Origin: Cymbidium sinense
Lineage: Eukaryota; Streptophyta; Magnoliopsida; Asparagales; Orchidaceae
NCBI GenBank assembly: GCA_021442155.1
Contig: CM038228.1
Span: 12,131,179 to 12,195,178, forward strand
DNA length: 64,000 bases
Direction of reading: 5' to 3'
This document shows, piece by piece, positions 59,743 through 64,000 of the stretch. Every line of letters starts with the position of its first letter. Position 1 is the stretch's first letter. The notes beneath the pieces were generated by a model. That model had not been told where the DNA came from. It worked only from the letters and a program-made list of their open reading frames with translations, and searched no databases. Made by a program: the position numbers and the translations under genes.

Positions 59743-60540
59743 TATCAATAATATAATTAAGAATATAAAGAAAACCTAAGTTTTCTTCATTCGATGATTT
59801 ATTATCTTATTATTTTTTCTTAGATATCTTTTAATTAATATAAATCTATTCAAACAAAATAACCATTAAAAAAATTATATATTGCATATCTTTTTATTGA
59901 CTCTCTAATATATTTTTCTCTATTTTCTTACAGATAAATCTTATTCTTGTCACACTACTCATTTGACATCAATGAGATATGTGTTTTATAATTTTTTTAT
60001 AAATTTTATAAAATATATTATCGATTCATGATTTTTAATTTTACATATATATGATTATATTAAGTCATATATATATATACATATATAAAATTCTTGATTA
60101 ATGATTTCTATTTTTTAAATTTGTCACACTACTGATTAATTTTTTTTATTTACAATCTGTAATAGCATTTTTTTATAGATGTGCATTTTAAAATTCTTAA
60201 ATATTTGTTGAAAGCTTTTAATATTTAATTTTCTTATATCTCTGAAAAAATATTAATACAATTAAGGTTAAGTTGGACTTTAAAACCCTTCAACCAATAA
60301 TAATATAAATAGCTATATGATTATATTCAATAAATATATTTTATTCTTTTTTTTCTTATATTATGACATATACATTGCAATCAATTGACTTCTACATTTG
60401 AATTTAATTTCTTTTATAAATAAATATTTACTGCTCTTATTAATAACTTAAAATATGATTATTATATCATTTACATTTTAACATCAATTAATGACTTATA
60501 ATTATGCTTAGAACCAAAACAAATATATATATATCTCATA
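59743..60540. other. AT-rich spacer between the inverted LTRs
   Basis: About 800 bp of A/T-rich DNA without open frames, purine tracts or recognisable element parts. It is the loop if the two LTRs pair. Confidence 0.6.
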
Positions 60541-61616
60541 TGACACTGAAAATTTTACTAATCGAAGCACGAATCTTGATTTCAAAAGCAATTTGATTCT
60601 GAGTCCAGACTAACCCAGATCAAGTCTTAAAGTATAATTGAAAATTTTGCGATATCAGTCGGCTCTTAAATATAGAGTGTTTATAGTCAAATCGAGCGTC
60701 TTGACGAGCCGGATCTAACAAGCCTAAGATCTCCTAATTTCGACTTTATTTGATCATTCAAATACTTAAAATACATCAGATGATCGAAGGAATTTCAAGC
60801 CGTTCAATGGAGTGGTTTGGATTTTGCATGTATTTACAGAAACGTCACTCATCTAATATATAAATAACTCTTCATTCTTTACATGAGGGAGAGGCATAAG
60901 TAAAAGAGAAGAGAGAGCTCTAAGGCTTGAAGGTTCTCCAAGCATAATCGTGTCACCACTCGACGGTCGCGCCGCCGGATCCGCCGTCGGCCTGTCTCGC
61001 CCGGTCCCGCAACCATCGTCGCCGACCACCGTCACCGGTCACCTTCGTCGACCACCATCCGTCATCGCTGAACCACGTCGGGCCGTAGTTTACGCCATCA
61101 TCGATCATCCATCGGCATCACCGCGTATCATCCGCTGGACCATCGCCGGTCGCTGTCGCCGACCATCACCGGTCGCCGCCGCCAACCATCGTTGCCGCCG
61201 CCATCAACCACCACCATCGATCATCATCGACCACCGTTCGGTCCTTCTGACCATTGACCATCTTGCGGGATATCTCCATGGTCATCACCATCGGCGCTAA
61301 CTGCTGTTCACCATCACCACGCCACCAACAAACATTCAGCTAACCTATCGCGCGGTTGTTGTTACTCGATTCCCATTGTCGCTTTCTCGTACTGATTCAG
61401 TAATCCGTGGGAAAACTATGTACTCCAAAACAGATATATAGTGAAAAATTTTTGCTGGGCTAGACCCCATAATTTTTTTCCCATCTTTCTGGGATTTTTT
61501 CACATAAAAATCATGGAGTTTCTTGTTCACTCTTCAAATATCTCTGTGTGTGTGCTGGATTTCACAAGGCTAAGGTGTAAATTTTTATTCTACCGCAACT
61601 GGTTTTCTAGCATGCA
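60541..61616 (+). repeat. 5' LTR of R, about 1.08 kb
   Basis: Starts TGACACTGAAAATTTTACTAATC and ends TTTTCTAGCATGCA. Ends were set by the limits of homology with the inverted copy and by TG/CA. A GC-rich interior lies at 60950-61330. ATATATAAATAACTC near 60858 could be a TATA box. Small frames inside (60950-61300 plus, 60853-61035 minus) are translated low-complexity GC-rich repeats. Confidence 0.75.
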
Positions 61617-61621
61617 ATAGT

Positions 61622-61639
61622 TTGACATTGTCTGTGAGA
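61622..61639 (+). promoter_or_regulatory. Degraded primer binding site of R
   Basis: TGACATTGTCTGTGAGAA follows the LTR end by five bases. It equals the common plant gypsy site TGGCGCCGTCTGTGGGAA with changes mainly of G-to-A and C-to-T type, as methylated CpG decay would give. The assignment is by recall of that site. Confidence 0.6.
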
Positions 61640-61662
61640 AACATTCCCTTTACATCTTCACA

Positions 61663-61930
61663 ATGGTTGACAATCTGACTTTATGTTCAGAACAGTACCA
61701 CCGATATGGTGAAGAAAATCTTACTCTCGAGGAACACATAAGAAGAATGAAGATTCATCAAACTTCGATCCTTCAGCTTTTTTTAGAAACTGGGGGGGCA
61801 ACTCTTAATCTCAAAATATTATCCAAATTAATATTCTGGATATCTTATTGATTATCAGTTCGAGAAGCAAGTCAGTAATACTAATGAAAAGGCAAAGGTC
61901 AAGGAGCAACTTTGGCTACAAGCTCAAACA
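61663..61930 (+). pseudogene. Start of the internal ORF of R (gag-like, unproven)
   Basis: The frame opens MVDNLTLCSEQYHRYGEENL and continues to a stop at 61851; a neighbouring frame carries EKQVSNTNEKAKVKEQLWLQ to about 61930, probably the same protein after a frameshift near 61840. Position right after a primer site suggests the N-terminus of gag, with a hydrophilic, helix-prone composition. I recognise no domain. After 61940 the sequence changes into tandem repeats, so the rest of gag is missing or lies beyond them. Confidence 0.4.
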
Positions 61931-61939
61931 AATGTTTTG

Positions 61940-62460
61940 ATTTGACCCCTTCCACACAGGTTAACGTCATCGAGCGAAGACTCTCACAAATAATCTCAGA
62001 TAGGTCAAAACTTCGTGATTTCGATTAGACCTACTCCACATAGGTTAACGTCATCGAGCGGAGATTTTGACAAATAATCTTGGATAGGTCAAAACATCAG
62101 ACCCACTCCACATAAGTTAACGTCATCGAGCGAAGACTCTGACAAACAACCTCGGATAGGTCAAAACTTCGCACCTACTCCCCACAGGTTAACTTCATCG
62201 AAGCTAAGGCACAAACAACCTGATAGGCACTTGGACTACTCCACACAGGTTAACGTCATCGAGCAAAGACTCTGACAAACAACCTCGGATAGGTTAAAAC
62301 TTTATACCTACTTTACATAGGTTAACATCACCGAGTAATACTCTGACAGATAATCTCGGAAGAATCAAAATATTTAACATCTTCCATACAGCTTAACATC
62401 CTACATTGAAAAAATAACCTCGGAAGAGAGTTAAGACTATTGACTTTTTCCACACAGGTT
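61940..62460 (+). repeat. Tandem array with a period of about 72 bp
   Basis: About seven units anchored on GGTTAACGTCATCGAG (TTAAC at 61961, 62045, 62118, 62189, 62250, 62322, 62393; spacing 61-84, mostly 71-73), each with GACTCTGACAAACAACCTCGGATAGGTC. Confidence 0.9.
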
Positions 62461-63330
62461 AAGTGTCACCGAGTAAAACTTTGACAAACAATCTCGGATA
62501 GGTCAAAAATCTTTGGCGGATTCAATTCGACCTCTTCTATACATGTTACTGTCATCAAGTAATACTTTGAAAAACAACCTCTGATAGGTCCAAAATCCTT
62601 GGCAGATTCGATTCGACCTCTTCTATACAGGTTAGCGTCATCAAGTAACATTTTGACAAACATTCTCGGATGGGTCAAAAATCTTCAGCGGATTCGATTC
62701 GACCTCTTTCATACAGGTTACAGTCATCAAGTAATACTTTGACAAACAACCTTGGATGGGTCAAAAATCCTTGGCGAATTCAATTCGACCTCTTCCATAC
62801 AGGTTATTGTCATCAAGTAATATTTTGACAAACAACCTTAGATAGGTCAAAAATTCTTGGCAGATTCGATTCGACCTCTTCTATACAGGTTAGCATCATC
62901 AAGTAACACTTTGACAAATAACCTCAGATGGATTAAAAATCCTCAGCGGATTTGATTCAACCTCTTCCATACAAGTTACTATAATCATGTAATACTTTGA
63001 CAAACAACCTCGGATGGGTCAAAAATTCTCGGCGGATTCAATTCGATCTCTTCTATACAGGTTAACTTCATCAAGTAACACTTTCACAAACAATCTCGGA
63101 TGGGTCAAAATTTGATTGATCTCTTCCATATAAGTTAATGTCATCAAGTAACACTTTGACAAACAACCTCGGATGGGTCAAAAATCCTCAGCAGATTCGA
63201 TTCAACCTCTTCCATACAAGTTAACATCATCAAGTAACACTTTGACAAACAACTTCGGATGGGTCAAAAATCCTCAGCGGATTCGATTCTACCCCTTCCA
63301 TACAAGTTAACGGTATCAAGTAACATCATG
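62460..63330 (+). repeat. Tandem array with an 86 bp period
   Basis: About ten units of the same family, longer by an insert like ATCCTCAGCGGATTCGATTC. Anchor TTA positions are 62459, 62546, 62632, 62718, 62804, 62890, 62976, 63062, 63135, 63221 and 63307, so steps are 86 or 87 except one of 73. That one unit (63062-63135) lacks most of the insert. The minus-strand frame 62466-62678 is just translated repeat. Confidence 0.95.
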
Positions 63331-63470
63331 GAGAATGATACTTTGAGATTATCTGCCTGACTTTCTGAGTTATTCGGAGGATGGTTCCTAATTGAAGTTT
63401 CCCCACCATCTTGGCAGTTGTCAATTGTTAAACCATCCATTGTAGTTTCAAGAAATTCAATTTCCTACAA
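63331..63470. other. Non-repetitive joint between two arrays of R
   Basis: A short single-copy stretch (AGTTTCCCCACCATCTTGGCAGTTG and neighbours). No gene or known signal seen. Confidence 0.4.
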
Positions 63471-64000
63471 GAAGAAGTAGAAACTATGGGCCTTGATCAC
63501 CTCCAAACTCGGTCAGTCCAACAATGACAGTTGACGCCTCTTTCGAGGGAAAATCAGAGCCTCGCCGTATGAACTACGGGCCCTGATTGCCTCCAAACCC
63601 GGTCGGTCCGATGAGAACAGTTGACGCCTCTTTTAAGAGAAAATCGAAGCCTCGCCATATGAGCTAAGGGTCTTGATCGCCTCTAAACCTAGTCGGTCCG
63701 ACGAGGACAGTTGACGCCTCTTTTGAGGAAAAACTGGAGCCTCTCCGTATGAACTACGGGCCTTGATTGCCTCCCAACCCGGTCGTTCTGATGAGGACAG
63801 TTGATGCCTCTTTCGAGGGAAAACCGGAGCCTCATCGTATGAACTACGGGACATGATCGCCTTCAAACCCGGTTGGTCCAACGAGGACAGTTGACGCCTC
63901 TTTCGATAGAAAACTGGAGTCTCATCGTATGAACTACGAGCCTTGAACACCTCCTAACCTGGTCGGTCCGAAGAGGACAATTGTCGCCTCTTTCGAAGGA
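63471..64000 (-). repeat. Exact 90 bp tandem array encoding 30-residue repeats, runs off the edge
   Basis: About six units; GAACTACGGG-type anchors at 63571, 63661, 63751, 63841 and 63931 are exactly 90 bases apart. On the minus strand the frame is open over 3.5 units (63950-63633), each unit reading about KARSSYDEAPVFPRKRRQLS followed by SSDRPGLEAI. The frame is kept because 90 is divisible by three. The repeat protein is basic and Ser-rich, with no domain known to me. It lies antisense to R as oriented by its LTR. It may be part of an unrelated tandem-repeat gene or simply an untranslated array. Confidence 0.85.

Larger units (their letters stand above)
60541..64000 (+). mobile_element. Gypsy-type retrotransposon R, 5' part, runs off the right edge
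   Basis: LTR 60541-61616, degraded primer site 61622, a short gag-like start 61663-61851, then tandem arrays to the window end. The primer-site wording is that of many Tat/Retand-like gypsy elements (TGGCGCCGTCTGTGGGAA), so R probably belongs there, but no pol is in the window to prove it. R differs from W/X in LTR length, ends and primer site. Confidence 0.6.

Noticed and set aside
60950..61300. 116-codon plus frame
   Set aside because: Same GC-rich repeat in the right LTR, with no match in frame to the left copy as a protein.
58599..61616. DNA transposon with long terminal inverted repeats (MULE or foldback)
   Set aside because: The right arm is followed by a gypsy-type primer site, both arms have TG...CA ends at inner and outer limits, flanks show no target-site duplication around the whole, and no transposase is present.
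61940..63330. CRISPR-like regular repeats
   Set aside because: Units adjoin without unique spacers, vary between themselves, and lie in a plant retrotransposon; they are plain tandem repeats.

Overview
This 64 kb window looks like nuclear DNA of a flowering plant with a large, repeat-rich genome. I found no intact host gene, tRNA, rRNA or bacterial-type feature. Nearly everything I can identify is decayed retrotransposon. All names (W, X, Y, Z, V, R, LTR1) are my own labels. The species cannot be read from the sequence. Similarity between copies was judged by eye, without alignment software.

Positions 1-56640 are dominated by copies of one family of very large Ty3/gypsy elements of the Tat/Ogre type. 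The evidence for the lineage is an extra reading frame (ORF1) between the leader and gag, the order gag-protease-RT-RNaseH-second RNaseH-integrase, a tRNA-Arg-like primer binding site, and tandem repeats in both untranslated regions. The LTR runs from TGACCTCAC to CACCACA and measures about 7.7 kb in the only full-length copy. W lies on the minus strand (1-15642; LTR 7931-15642, primer site 7905-7922, then ORF1, gag and protease running off the left edge). W abuts LTR1 (15646-17688), the 3' end of another LTR, which itself lies inside the 5' LTR of X. X (17689-50915) runs on the plus strand: 5' LTR remnant, primer site 21467-21484, hairpin-repeat leader, ORF1, gag, protease, an intruding LTR copy (Y, 27750 to about 36905), RT/RNaseH/second RNaseH/integrase (36906-41056), a repeat-rich 3' untranslated region and a 3' LTR (43627-50915). 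Z (50916-55449) and V (about 55560-56640, minus strand) are older, more diverged LTR pieces. A 5'-truncated RTE-type LINE (5392-7024) with recognisable target-site duplications sits in W's leader.

Positions 56640-58598 are AT-rich DNA with long TA microsatellites and a duplicated segment of about 200 bp. From 58599 a second gypsy family appears. Two LTRs of about 1.1 kb face each other in inverted orientation (58599-59742 minus, 60541-61616 plus). The right one is followed by a degraded primer site and the start of an internal region, R. R then carries tandem arrays with periods of about 72, 86 and exactly 90 bp; the last encodes 30-residue repeats on the minus strand and runs off the right edge.

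Every coding region is broken by stops, frameshifts or loss of catalytic residues, so none of these copies should be autonomous. The most interesting signals are non-coding: leader hairpins whose stem sequence varies while pairing is kept, a dense TTGACC/GGTCAA field in the LTR, a TATAAGGG block kept in all six LTR copies that cover it, a 2 kb strand-asymmetric expansion in one LTR, and the inverted LTR pair.
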